Notes: generated by a model from the letters alone, not told the origin. Numbered from the stretch's first letter, positions 42,883 to 54,540 are shown. The stretch: 64,000 nt of DNA from Syngnathus acus (GCF_901709675.1 NC_051095.1:7217956-7281955), one strand, 5' to 3'. Numbers and translations: made by a program.

Positions 42883-44099
42883 CTACTCAAATTGACTTCA
42901 AAGTGCCCCCCGGCTCGCATTGCGAACGTCACTTGACCATACCAAGAAACCAGGTGAGCCGTAATCAGTAACTTAAAATGTTATCTTAATTCTTATTCCA
43001 CTAAAGAAATTTTAATCCGAGTATTTCGCCAACAAAGGACAACATTGAAGCGATGATCATTTTTTTACTTCCATTTAAAAAATAATTGAGCCAAGTTAAC
43101 ATAATATCGCCTCTCAACATTCTTCATCACAATTGCACAATCAAAATAATCACATGTGGAAATAATCCATAAAAGCAACGGCAAATTTTTCCTCACATGA
43201 AACGATTAAGGATTTATCGTAGGGATTAAAAGACTTTTACACTCTCAGGAAGCCCGACACTTCATTAAAACGGAAAATAATACTGCAATTGTTTTTTTTG
43301 TTAATTATGACGTTGCTCTCTGACTGCTAATTTGGAAGTTGTGTGTGTGCGTGCAATCGTGTTCACGCACGTGTGTGTGTGTTTTCATTAAACCCGGACA
43401 GCCATTGTTTTGCCGCCTGCTGTTTATCGGGCTGCGGCTATCGCTAACACAGCTCATCATTCACTGCCATATTGTGGTGGCAAACAATGAGCCGCCGCCA
43501 CGCACAATGAAGCCTGACGGGAGCGCGTCAACAATTGTACGTTTGTGAACTCAAAGGTGGAGAATTTTGACAGCAGTTGCCGCGTTTGTTAGAAGGCCTC
43601 GTGTCCTGCCCGTCTGAGCTTTGGACAATTTCTCCTATCCCGCAAGATAGACGATAACTTTAAGTAATCGTCCACAATTGGTTTTTTTGCAATTTAAAGG
43701 TGGCTCAGAATTATGTAATAATAACTGGCAGCAGCGGACATATCAATCAGAGACCTTGGATGCTCTTTTAATTTGCAAAATCGTTTTGAAAATGTGTATG
43801 TTGATGTGGAAACAAGTTTACATTTTTAGTAAACTTGTTGAAATACTAAAGAGGAGACGTCAAATCTTTCATGTTGTTGGTGTCAGTACGGAAGGGGCGA
43901 GCGGGAGACTCTTTGTGAGAGTTTCCCCCTCAGAGCGGAAGAATCGGCGAAAAGGTTGCTCGGTGGATGATTGGCGGCTGGTATTTGCCGTGGCGAGGTG
44001 AACGCCAAGCACCGCCGTGTCTTGCTAAAAAAAATAAAAAAGTAAATAAATAAAAAAAAGAAGTGGCGCCTCCCTCCCCCTTTTTGACTCTATGGTTAG
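42883..44099. other. Unassigned; TG run
   Basis: TG/CG-rich run near 43339-43382. 43525-43610 resembles 33455-33510 (GTCAACAATTG...TGTTTGTG...CTCGTGTCC). No exon is supported. Confidence 0.4.
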
Positions 44100-44400
44100 G
44101 ATAAGAAGCAGTCTGAGATAAAAATCGCTGGTTTAAAAAGTTAATTTGAACCCTTAATTATACCTCGAAACCCAACCAATGTTTAAATTTGAAACCGAAA
44201 ATCTTGTTTGAAACACTAACGAGAAACCCAACTTTGATACCCTGCTTTGAAATTGTAATTCATGTTTGAAAGCCAAATATAAAACCCTAACCTAACTTTT
44301 TCACTAGAAGCCTTAACCATTACTTGAAAGTTTGAAATCCTACTTGTCATTTTAAGACATAATTTGAAACCGTAATTTAAATCCTGAACCTTCAATGTTA
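44100..44400 (-). repeat. Degenerate TTTGAAACCC array, G-rich strand on -
   Basis: CTCGAAACCCAACC, TTTGAAACCG, TTGTTTGAAACACTAACGAG and ATAAAACCCTAACCTAAC units. It is the complement of the GGGTTTCAAA arrays found left of 32 kb. Confidence 0.6.
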
Positions 44401-44924
44401 CGACTAGTCACCAAACGTGTTGCGGCTACGTATGTGGCGTTAGTGTCGCGTTGGCATCTCTTCGGTTCATTTGAACTTTGACCCCGCCACAAAGGGGCCG
44501 GTGTCAGTCGCCGCTTCCAAACAAATGAATGAATAAAATGCGTCCGCTGGAGGTTAAAAGCTGCCTGATGGTTTTATTGAAGGTGAGCTATGCACAGCCG
44601 CTTTGTTGCGACGAGCATTTCTTTTCTTCCTTTGTTTTTTTTTTTCTCCACGCTTTTGTGACATTTGGGCTGAGATTGCTTTTCATTATTGGACTCCGCT
44701 GGATGCATTGTGGGTAAATATGGCAGGTGGAGGTCGCCCGGGGAGACGAGAGAACGTTTGGCAAAGTCAAGCCGCAGGGAAACGCCGCCGCCTGTTTCGG
44801 ATATAAAAAAAAAATAGTCCAGTACAGATAGTACAATAAAAAACACACCCACAAAACAGGTTGTGTACAAACACAGCAAGAGAAGAGTGACCAAATCAAT
44901 CCCACAAAAAAACGATTTGAAATT
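44401..44924. other. Unassigned sequence
   Basis: Unique stretch without supported exons. T- and A-runs lie near 44635-44647 and 44803-44813. Confidence 0.45.
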
Positions 44925-45115
44925 TTATTCAAAACCCAACCCACTCTTGAAACTGCACTTTGAAACCTAACCCGAGTTTATAATCCTAATTTGAAATTAC
45001 AACCACAATATTAATCCCTGCTTGAAACCGCAACATTAAAACCACAGCCATTGTTTGGACTCCTAATTTGAAACCTAAACCATTGTTGGTAATGCTCATT
45101 TAAAATCTTAACCCT
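44925..45115 (-). repeat. Degenerate TTTGAAACCC array, G-rich strand on -
   Basis: CTTGAAACTGCACTTTGAAACC, TAATTTGAAATTAC, CTGCTTGAAACCGC, TAATTTGAAACCTAAACC units. Confidence 0.6.
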
Positions 45116-45522
45116 GATCACGATGAGTCATGACAGCATTACAAACACTCAATTCTGTTATCATGAGTTAGCTACATGTGGCTCAATGCTAATAACAGAT
45201 GGAAACCTTCATGTCTAAAATCTGTGCATCTACCTAATGAAATAATTTTGATGTTAAAAAAACAAAGAATTAAGGAATAACGAAAGCCAAACCAGAAGGA
45301 AAGTGATACATTTTTCCAAGGTGTCTGTCCAGTGATACAAGTGTTCAAAAATCCAGATTTTGTCTTATATTTCAGGTGTACCTTTCCAATGCCCTGTGTC
45401 ACGTCTGACTACTGCTTTTATCAAATTTTTTCAGATTTTTACTTGGCACTTTATATGGAGCTGTGGTTGTTTTTAAAGTCTTCTAAAAATAAAGTTGAGA
45501 TTTACTGTTAAAAAAAAAAAAA
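45116..45522 (+). other. Transcript-3'-end-like sequence, AATAAA plus A-run
   Basis: AATAAA (45488-45493) lies 16 bases before an A-run at 45509-45522, which resembles the end of a retroposed transcript. No open frame upstream explains it and no flanking target duplication was found. 45310-45400 also carries CAGTGATACAAGTG words of the next array. It may be coincidence. Confidence 0.3.
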
Positions 45523-45949
45523 GACGCTTCTTGGAAGTGGATTTTAAAGTAAAACTGTGACATTTGCGAGACGAGTAGAATACTTTAGGACACGTTCGAC
45601 ATATTTTTCTTCCACTTTGAGCCTGTAGCGAGGCTAATGAGCGTTAACATCCGCTTATATGTAAAGTACCCCACCAGCCCAGCCGCCTGTGGTGCCCCAC
45701 AGAGTGATGTGCAGAGGTGGCTGTAGAGTACGCCAAACTCCTCATCCGCTCATTAATGCCCGCTAACACGGTGAAAATGCTCGCCGGAGTTTTAACAGCC
45801 GCTGTTTATCCATGTTCAACGTGACAATGTTGACTTTCATCATCTCCACGCCAGCCAGGACATCAAAGTGAGCCTAGCTTCACCAGGACATAATAGAACA
45901 AACATAGTGTGTGTTTTAATGGCACTTTGAATTGTTTCAATGGAAGCTA
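45523..45949. other. Unassigned sequence
   Basis: Unique-looking. No gene, repeat or RNA is recognised. Confidence 0.5.
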
Positions 45950-46012
45950 ACGCCATGTCCAATCATACAAGTGTCCAAGGATGCAGGTGTCCCTTGACGT
46001 AGGTCCCTAATG
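45950..46012 (+). repeat. Degenerate ACAGGTGTCCAATGATAC array
   Basis: CAATCATACAAGTGTCCAAGG, ATGCAGGTGTCCCTTGACG. Similar words recur at 46370-46480, 47640-47760 and 48220-48330. A hAT-type element is inserted into the array at 46021. Confidence 0.5.
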
Positions 46013-46020
46013 ATATAAAG

Positions 46021-46344
46021 CACAGGTGTCAAACTCAAGGCCCGGGGGCTCGATACGGCCCGGCACATCATTTGGCCCGCAAAGACAAATTGTGCATCAA
46101 ATTTGTGTGTCATTACTAGAATTGCAAATTGTCTTCACTTTTAATATCTTTTTTTTTAAATATTTGACCAGTTCTTACTTGTCTGATTTGAAAACAAGTT
46201 ATTTGTCAGTTTGTTTTGTAGCTTTTACTGTACTATATAATATGAGGTGCTCATACATTTATTTGGGTTGACAGTCATAATGGCCCTCCGAAAGAAACTA
46301 TGACTACAATGCGGCCCGCGAAACAAATGAGTTTGACACCCCTG
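46021..46344 (+). mobile_element. Complete hAT-type miniature element with 8-bp target duplication
   Basis: The left end CACAGGTGTCAAACTCA and the complement of the right end, CAGGGGTGTCAAACTCA, match at 15 of 17 positions. ATATAAAG is perfectly duplicated on both sides (46013-46020, 46345-46352). An 8-bp duplication and CAGGGGTGTCAAACTC termini are hAT hallmarks. The interior (324 bp in total) has CCCGGCACATC / GCGGCCCGCG sub-terminal blocks and an AT-rich middle without a transposase, so the element is non-autonomous. Confidence 0.9.
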
Positions 46345-46352
46345 ATATAAAG

Positions 46353-46814
46353 TATAAAAGTTATTTCCTACAGGTACACCAGTTTAATTATACAGGTGTC
46401 CAGTGATTCAAAAATTATGCAGTGACATACCGTGTGATTCTAATGATATACTTGTGTAGAAACAGAGGTGGTTTATTTTTTTTAAATCATCCAGTGTTGA
46501 GTGCTTTAGTTGAGATGTGATGTCAGCCCGAAATAATCAGAGCTTATTCGCTCTTCACATCTCACAAAGAAGACGAACATCCTGGAGGTGAAATACTTAC
46601 TCGCAACTTGGTCCTCGTTTGTAACATTCTTGTCTTCAAAGGAGGGGTGCCGTTAAACCGCAGTTTTCTCCTCAGGGGTCGGCAACGAGAAGCTGAAAAA
46701 CACAACAGGCCGTGTGCGGAGGAAAACTTTCTGCTTCTGTCAGATGATACAAATGATTATACATGTGTTTGCTTCATTTTTTAGCAAGGACAAAATACAA
46801 AGCACTTGCTCTAA
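46353..46814. repeat. Remainder of the ACAGGTGTCC array, then unassigned
   Basis: To about 46480 the array continues (TACAGGTGTCCAGTGATTC, CTACAGGTACACC). 46481-46814 has no recognised feature. Confidence 0.45.
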
Positions 46815-46847
46815 TTTGGAGTTCCCCAGGGCTCTTTACTAGGGCCA
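46815..46847 (+). pseudogene. Reverse-transcriptase motif relic
   Basis: TTTGGAGTTCCCCAGGGC followed by TCTTTACTAGGGCCA reads FGVPQGSLLGP, the conserved non-LTR reverse-transcriptase block (consensus GVPQGSVLGP). Downstream codons run to stops and no catalytic YADD follows, so only a short relic survives. Confidence 0.4.
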
Positions 46848-47798
46848 CCTGTGTTTTGTTATTGCATTCAATTATTGTTTGGATGCTGAATTATATATAA
46901 TAGTAAGTAAATTTATCGTTGACCTAGATTCTCCATGCAATAAATTGAACAAGTCTCCATTTTGGTTTAAACCAGCCATTTGCGGGTCAAACCCAGAATG
47001 GAATTTGTCCAAATGAGCTCCAACCGAAGGCAGTACTTTTCAAAACGTTTTTGCCATCGTATGTGGTTTCATCATGTGAAAGTTTGATCAACATACCAAC
47101 ATTTGGAGCATTGCCAATGAAAAAGGTAGATGCAAAGGCCTATTCATCACAAGTTTCTGCCTTAATAACCATAATAATAATTACTATTGTTTATCTGAAA
47201 CATCAGCAAGGTCAGAGGAAATTCTTTGCTCCTTGCTCATGTTCTGAACTTCTTTAAATACCGACTGTCAATGCACTAGCAGTGAAAGGCCTCATCCTTT
47301 GAGTGTGCGTGAGTGTGTATGTGAATAATTAGAAGATGAAGTGGCTCCTCTTTTCATGGCAAACACAAGCTGTCTGAATTCCCTTCAATGAGTCATTACC
47401 AAAGTTCAATGTGAGGTTGTCGCAGATACAAAAGGGCTGCCGCGGATGTTCAGCTGAATTCAAATAGAAGATTTCAAGAACACATTGCAGATTCACCAGC
47501 AATTTGTGTCAATAACATCTTTTTTCCCTCCACCTGAAAGCGAAAGTGCACTTTAAGCTGCTAACCCTGAACGCCCACAAAAGTTATAAAGTTCCTTTAG
47601 CAGCAGCAGGACACAAGCTAACCCTGTCAATGCATGTACTGGTTCTAACGTTACAGGTTGACAATGGCATATGTGTCCAGAGATACATGTGTCAAGTCAC
47701 ACATGTGGCTCTTGACATTATACATGTCCAACGACGAAGCAGGTACCTGATCATTTTGTCCGCTAACACAAGATTACAATGTTTTGGGGATTTTGCTA
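46848..47798. other. Unassigned sequence
   Basis: AT-rich, with no supported gene. 47640-47760 contains ATGTGTCCAGAGATACATGTG words of the ACAGGTGTCC array. Confidence 0.45.
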
Positions 47799-48203
47799 CC
47801 GTATTTTCCGGACTTTAAGGCGCACCTAAAAATCTTCTCAAAAGCCGACATCGCACCTTATAGTCCAGTGTGCCTTATATATGGACCAAATTCCTAAATT
47901 TAAACTGACCTGAAGCATGGTGTCATGAAATAAATCATAAGTGGCCCGCTGAAGACTATGAATCATGAATCAAAAAGACTATGGATCATTATTTTGTGAT
48001 TATAAAGTAATTTGTTGCGTCTGAAGTTGAAATAAAAAAGATAAAATGGAGAATGATTTGGTTTGGATTAAAAATCTGACATGATGCATTAATGGCGCGC
48101 CTTATAGTCCGGTGCGCCTTATATAAGGACAAAGTTTTAAAATGGGCCATCCATTGAAGGTGCGCCTTATAGTCCTGTGCGCCTTATAGTCCGGAAAATA
48201 CGG
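47799..48203 (+). mobile_element. TA-flanked miniature DNA element, copy 4 (best preserved)
   Basis: It starts CCGTATTTTCCGGACTTTAA and ends AGTCCGGAAAATACGG, flanked by TA (47797-47798, 48204-48205). At 405 bp it is the cleanest copy, with perfect 13-bp terminal inverted repeats extended by AAGGCGCACC units. The core is shared with 37165-37519. No coding capacity. Confidence 0.9.
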
Positions 48204-49309
48204 TATATGTGACTATGAAACAGGTGGCTAAGCATACCATTATCTGATATAATTTACTTCCCTGTGTCCAATAATACTAGTATCATAGGATACAGGTGTT
48301 ATGCTTGAAGGATTATAAAAGTAATATGTGGAAGAATGAACAAAATTGAGCCTGTATGAGAGTTACGGTCATGTTTAGTCATAGTTTTGACAGTTCAAAG
48401 AATGGGAACAGTTTACCAGAAATATTGTTTACCATATATAAGTAGCTCGTGATCACTAAAAAAATTCCAGTGTACATCTCTTTGGGTCATTTGGTTATCC
48501 ACGACTTTAAGGCGTTTTTCCAGTGTGGACATCAAAGTTAGAAGTTTCCACCCTGTGAAAATGCATGTGTGAACAAGCTAAGCTAACTTTAGTGAAATTA
48601 AAAAAAATTACCAACAGTAATAGAAAGCTTTTTTGTTTTTTTCTGTAAATGTGGCTTTTTCTCCCCCGATCAAATGTGGAGCATTAGATATTTTCAATTT
48701 AACTAAGTGAGCAAACCAAATAGATATTTTCAGGCTGACCCTGCTAACACAATAGCATTTTGTCTGAAGAGAAATGAATATTTTCTGCCTTCATGACTGA
48801 GCTTTGTGGAGTTGTTGACCAAGCTGCTGCCTCTTCCTGACGTTGTTAGCGCCGCGCTAATTAGCGAGCAGGCTTCTAATGGCGGCATGGACGGCACTCA
48901 AGTTGAACTGAGACCCGCTGCGTGGCCGCCTAATGTGTTCCGCGGAGTACTCGAAAAATCACGTGTACTTCATTTGATAAACAAACTACTGCCCTCGCTA
49001 TTTGTTTAGTGTAGCCGTTGACATCTGGAGACCAACATGAACCAGGGCTAACCCGCTGTGATCGGACAGTCTGTGACAGGTCGCCCCATGGCAGCTCCTA
49101 ATTGCGTGAATGAACTCTTGACGATGAATTTATCAACAATGCCCTCATTTAAAATGACAGAGAGAGAATTTCCCGGAAGAATGCTAAGTGTAGCTATTAT
49201 TCTATGATTTCCAATTAGGATAGGGTTGATTTGAATTTGGACGAGTTTTTTTGTTTGTGTGTGTCGGTTTCCTCGGCGCAGTGATTTTTTTGTCAATCTT
49301 GTATTGAGA
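48204..49309. other. Unassigned; unique GC-rich segment at 48790-49010
   Basis: 48790-49010 contains GCGCTAATTAGCGAGC and a non-repetitive open frame without splice sites. It may be conserved non-coding DNA. The first 130 bases carry ACAGGTG array words. Confidence 0.35.
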
Positions 49310-49800
49310 TTTGCGTTTCGAAATGCAACTTGAAAACCCTAACCCAATTTTGAAACCGAGCTTTAAATGTCAAACCTGTACCTTAATTTTGGATTTAAAG
49401 CCCCATTTTCCATGATGGTTCTTGATTCCATCTAATAACCCTGACTTGAAATCTCTTTTTGTTCTCAATGTGATGTCTAAATCGCAACCCAGGCTTAAAC
49501 CCTACTTTCAAACTGTTACTCTGACTTGAAACCCAATCCACTAAATTATGAACCGATTGAAACCCTGGCTAGAAATCCTGTTTTGAAATGGAACCCCAAC
49601 TTGAAAGCCGAGCTTTAACCCTTGGAAATCCTACTTTGAAATCCTAAGCCTTACTTAAAACCAAACTTTTAAGGTTTGACCATAGTTGGAAACATTAACC
49701 TTGTCCTCAAATTGTGATCAAACCTCCATCTTGAAGTCTCGACTAAAAATCCTACCTTGAAACCTTAACCCCGGCATTAAACCCTAATTACAAACCAATC
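49310..49800 (-). repeat. Degenerate TTTGAAACCC array, G-rich strand on -
   Basis: CTTGAAAACCCTAACCC, TTTTGAAACCGAGC, CTTGAAACCCAATCC, TTGAAACCCTGGCTAG, CTTGAAACCTTAACCCCGG units over almost 500 bp. Confidence 0.65.
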
Positions 49801-51119
49801 TAACGTCCTCTCAAGATGGCCGCAATCATTGATCCCAAATGATTCTCTGCTGCTTCCTGCGTGCAGCCTCAGCCTCTATTACGGCATCAAGAGGCTGTGG
49901 AGCCCTCCAGCGTAGAAAAAAGCCAAACAGAAAATTAATCGGCACACTTTCTCTTTATCTGATTGGACTCTTGTCTGGTGAAGAGGCTTTTGTGCATCCG
50001 CTCAAAACCTCATGGACAACCTGATCTTGTTGATAACCGCACAAAAAAAAACCTCCAAGCCCATTTTCACTTTTCTTTCAATTTTTCAACCAGGTTTGTG
50101 CCGATATCCACCCACACTGCTCTCGCTTTTACTCCTGGACAAAGGATGGGTTGCCGAGCACTTAACTTAAAAAAATGCTCAACTTGCTGTCGCTTTTGAT
50201 TCCGATCAATACTAAAATTCCTTTTAAAATTGCACAAGTGAACAAAAACACTAGAAAACAGACAGCATCACCTCTTGCTAGGCAAACGTTCTTGAGTTCC
50301 TATTAGCCAATAATGAATACTGTAAACATCCATCCAATCCATCCATTTTATAGAATCCAGACTCAATATGCTAGTTTGATCCCCTTACCTAAATTCAAAC
50401 CGTTAATTACAAAGTGTAACCTGAAAACCCCTGTCTTGAAACGTCCACCTCTTGGTAGATAAGAGGCTGATGACAACAGACGGAGTACAAAGCCTAACAA
50501 GACAGACGTGAAACGGACCACAAGACATCAAGACACAACATGACACGCAACTAAATGTATTCAAAATGAAACCAAAATCTCAATCCAGAATCCAGATCAC
50601 AAAAACGCGGCAACATGCATGTTAAAAAACAAAAAAACGTGTTTTTTTTTTTTTTTGGGTTGTAATTAAAATTGATTGTGCACTGCTGTCATGTTGTTTT
50701 CACTTGTGTGTGTCACGTTCAAAGCCGAGTGGACATTTCCTCTTGGTCTTGGGTTTCTTGGTCATTCCGGCTGGATTTTAATTAGCCCCGCGTGCTTGGA
50801 AATGCACAATTTAATGAACAAAACGTCTGTAGCGTGTGTCAGCGTCGTCGTTTGGCCGTATCGCCGGTTGCCATCGCGCGGTAGAAAAGGAAAGTTAATT
50901 AAAAAGATATGACAAAAGGCTGTCGGGGCTCCAGCCGCCTTTTCAATTACGCCTTCATTGTGCCTTTAAAGCTCTCAATCAGCAAACATCCTTTTTCTTC
51001 TCAAAATCCTCCCCAGTGAGCGGACTTTGTACAAGCCGCCTCAAAATGCCAAAAAAAAAAAGGAACAGGTGAGCTACAATGAAGGATTTTGTGTGATGCT
51101 ATTGCAAGAAAATGCATTT
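49801..51119. other. Unassigned, with a short TTTGAAACCC-type stretch
   Basis: 50360-50450 has a few AAACCGTTAATTACAAAG, CCTGAAAACCCCTGTCTTGAAACG units. A T-run lies at 50642-50656. 50700-50940 is unique and CpG-rich. No exon is supported. Confidence 0.4.
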
Positions 51120-51250
51120 TGTTCCACAGCTTGATTCTGATTTTGAAACTCTAACGCTGACTTTGGATCAAATTTTTGAACCGTAACAGGACTTTGTAAC
51201 TGGTTCGAACCATTGTTTGAAACCGGTAGAAAGAAGAATAGGCGAATTGA
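51120..51250 (-). repeat. Short TTTGAAACCC-type array
   Basis: ATTTTGAAACTCTAACGCTG, TTTTTGAACCGTAACAGG, GGTTCGAACC, TTTGAAACCGG units. Confidence 0.45.
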
Positions 51251-51639
51251 AAGTTGAATAGGATTAACTTGGGAATTTGGATTTCGGTCCGTTATGAACT
51301 CACAAAGCGCAAAGCTCTTCGTTAAAATGGCGGAGCGTAGAAAAAGAAAAAAATGATGAACCGCCCAAAAGGAGGTCACATCTTACATCCAGATGTATCA
51401 TGTCTGCTGGATCTACAGAAGGATAAGCATGAGATTTTCCAGGAGATGAGGAGAAGAGGATTGTTCATGTTCTCTTTTAATTTAGTATCAGATCTGGATT
51501 AAACTTTTCAGAGCAGTTTAGTTGCAGAGCCCTCATTTAAATCAAATGAGATTTGATAGTTTTCTTTTGAAGTTGTGCATTATTATTTTGATTATTATGT
51601 TATGAATATCTGAACTTGTCCAAACAATTTTCAAAGTTC
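51251..51639. other. Unassigned sequence
   Basis: No feature recognised. Confidence 0.5.
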
Positions 51640-52480
51640 TTTTCAAGTGTTGCTTATTGAGCCGCTTTTTGTGGTGCTGCTAAGAATTGACTTGGCTCTA
51701 CTAAATTTCATGTCGCTACAGCTGGAATCAAAATCATTTTCAAATTTATACGAAAGGTAAAAATATCTTGAAAATGTCTCCTTCAACCCAAAAGGCCCCC
51801 TTCAAGCGTCTTTTTGAAAATGGCTTCTTGTGACTTTTTGTGTTTCTGCTCAAGATAGAAAATTTGCGTTGCTACTGGATTTGAGGACCACATTTTCAAA
51901 CCTGTGTAAATGTCAAAAATGATTACAATTTCTTTGTAAGAAATTACTGGCTTTCTGTCTCTTTTTGAGCATAATTATTTTAGACTATTTTGGTGATTCC
52001 TATTTCAAATGTCATGTTGCTCAGTCATACTGACGTACATAGATTACCCGAATGGTTAAAATTGATCCTTTGAACCGACCAAACTTTCTGTTTCTTTTTT
52101 GAGCAGACCAGATAGTAGACCTGCCGGCTAAATCTTATGTTGCAAAGACAAACTGGCTTTGAAGGCTGAATTTTCAAATCCATCATTGAACCAAATTTGC
52201 TGATTTCTTTGGCTTTTTGAGAGTTTTTGTGGGTCTATTTGTGATCCTTACCTACCAAATTTCACGTGACGAGGTCCAACTGACTAAATTTTCCAAATCC
52301 GATGAATGGCCATCATATGCCTGAAACAGATACCTCAAATTAAAATGGCCAATTTCCATTTGGGTATGGCTTCTTACGACTTATTTGTGGGTTTACTCAT
52401 GGGAGTCGAACCAACCAAATTTCATGTTGGCAAGGGTTTTGGGGCTAAATTGAAAAATACATTAATCTTTGGGTCACCAC
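51640..52480 (+). repeat. Dispersed GTGGGTCTACTCAT-type repeat, longest stretch
   Basis: At least four successive diverged units: TTTTGTGGTGCTGCTAAG / TCTACTAAATTTCATGTCGC, GGCTTCTTGTGACTTTTTGTG, TTTTTGAGAGTTTTTGTGGG / CTATTTGTGATCC / TACCAAATTTCACGTGACG, and GGTATGGCTTCTTACGACTT / TTGTGGGTTTACTCATGGG / CCAAATTTCATGTTGGC. The spacing of roughly 150-200 bp suggests an old tandem or inverted-unit satellite. Confidence 0.55.
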
Positions 52481-53134
52481 TGAGCCCATTTTAAACATTT
52501 CCATCTCTTTCTCTTTTCGAAACATTAAATAATAGCAAGGATGAACACACTAGTAAAATTTGGTGAGTTTTATAGCATGGCAAAGCCCTCCAAATGGTGA
52601 TTTAGTTTGCGATGAAAAGATCCAGGCAACGCTCGAACGGCTTCAATTTTTTTGTGCTTTAACCGTCAGACATCCGCAAAAAAATTGAGCTTTCAAAAGC
52701 TTCTTTTCCTCTTCCAGATGTTGTCTTTGAAGCAATAAATGACAGCACGCCGAGAGTCAAGAATAATCTGAAGAGGAAGAGGAGGTAGCCATGAGTCAAA
52801 ACAGATTTGGAGCCCTCCGCCTCCTTCTCGTCTTCCTCCTCCACCGCTTTTTTTTTTCCATGTGCAGGCAGAGCGGGGACAAGAAGTTCATTTCAGGGCC
52901 GACTAATTCCTTCATTACAGGTGCAGGGGGCTGAAGACGCAGATAGGAAGGACGGCGCAGCTGAGGAGGGAGGAGGCCAAGGAGGAATAAAAGGAAATGA
53001 AAGAAGGACGATTGAAAAGTTGCGATTTTTGCGTCACATACAAAACCCAAATACAATATAGACTTTCTGACCGCTTTTGTCCAGTAGGTGTATGTAATGA
53101 GCATTCTCAACACTTAAAGAAGAAAAAACTATCT
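52481..53134. other. Unassigned; purine-rich strand at 52740-52990
   Basis: CTCCTCC/GGAGGAGG-rich segments create charged open frames on both strands. There is no exon support. A T-run lies at 52848-52856. Confidence 0.45.
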
Positions 53135-53750
53135 CTGGACCCTAATTTCTTGTCTTACCTGGAACCTAAACCTAGGTTTGAAACCCTTATTTAAAACCAA
53201 CACTGTTTTGACACCCTACTTTAATACCCTAAATGGGCTCTGAAATAATCATTTACATCTCCAAACGTTCTTTGAAACCTCACTCAGGCTTGAAACCCTA
53301 CTTTAAACTCTTAACCCAGTTGCAAAATCCTAATCCTGTTTTGAAAAACAAACTCCAAATTGAAAACCCCAATGCTGTTTTGAAACACAAATTTGAAACA
53401 CGTATCAAGTTTGGATTGAAACCCCTTAATCGAGTTTTAACCCCAATTGTATCATCAAAATCTGTGACACAAAAGCCGAAACTTTGTTTAAAACATAAAT
53501 TGTGATTTAAAGACATACTTTCAACTACTAACACTTGTTTAAATCCACAATCATGGTTAGAATCCCTATTTAAAATCCCTACCCATAGTTTGGAACCCAG
53601 GCTTGCGATCCCAACCCTACCCAGATTTAAAGTCTTGCGTTAAACCCCTAATTCAGGTCCCAAACCCCAAATTATAAATGTGCTAGCCTAATTTAAATCC
53701 TTAACTGTGGCTCAAAACTCTTTCCTTAAAGCCTAACCCAACAGTCTCTT
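53135..53750 (-). repeat. Degenerate TTTGAAACCC array, longest copy
   Basis: GGTTTGAAACCCTTATTT, CTCAGGCTTGAAACCC, TGTTTTGAAAAACAAACTCC, CTGTTTTGAAACACAAATTTG, AGTTTAACCCCAA-like words and many more over 600 bp. The G-rich strand is on -. Confidence 0.65.
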
Positions 53751-54540
53751 AAAAGCATCCTCACACATTTAATAATCAGCATCTCTGCTGGGTATGAAGT
53801 CTTTGCTGTAAATGATTTATCACGTTAATGGATAAATATCGATTATGAGCCACTCCAGATTTTGCGTTTTGTACACGTGCTATCGACGGTTTCTATTATT
53901 GCAACCTAAGCGGGGTGTTGTAAAGAGGCGGCCTTAATTGCCTAACGATAAGTAAATAGTTTTTCTATATTGCCATCTGGATGAAGTCTCAATGGAAAAC
54001 TGCAGTTGGAGTCAATACTAACTTCCAGTCTTTCGAGTTCCGTAAAAGAAACGAGCGCATCGTTTTGCTTGCGTGTACCGTAACTTGTTGTCGTCCTTTT
54101 TAGCAACTTTGCCTCAGCGGAGCGTCTAGCTAATGGCGTAAGCGCTGCCCCGCTAACTTAGTGGCGGTCAGAGAGCGGTCGGAGGTGGCGGGCTAATCGA
54201 TGGCGAGCGCCAGTGATTTATTAGGTTTGCTGAAGTCAGCGGCGAGGCAAAGCGAGGCGGAGGGGATTCTCGCCACCTAGGATTCCCTCGTCGGTGTGTA
54301 GGCACACGCCGCCCTCGCGCGCCTTCTTAATGTGTCCGGGAAGTTTTTTAAGACCTGCGCCAATAACCTGCATTGCTAACGGAGACAAATGCTGTTGTGC
54401 ATCCTCGGAAGCTCCACTAATTGTGTAATGGGAAGAAAGGCATTGAGGGATGCTACAAGTGGCGCTCAGGGGTTGTGATCTTAAAGAAACAAGAAGCTAG
54501 CTACATGCTACTATGTATACAGGAAATGACCACAGAAAGA
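53751..54540. other. Candidate conserved non-coding DNA at 54060-54420
   Basis: CpG-rich, repeat-free, with CTAGCTAATGGCG, GCGGGCTAATCGATGG and GTGATTTATTAGG motifs. No exon is supported. Confidence 0.3.

Noticed and set aside
46741-46760. SDDTNDY-like codons as a reverse-transcriptase YADD box
   Set aside because: It lies upstream, not downstream, of the GVPQGS block, and the words belong to the ATGATACAA array.
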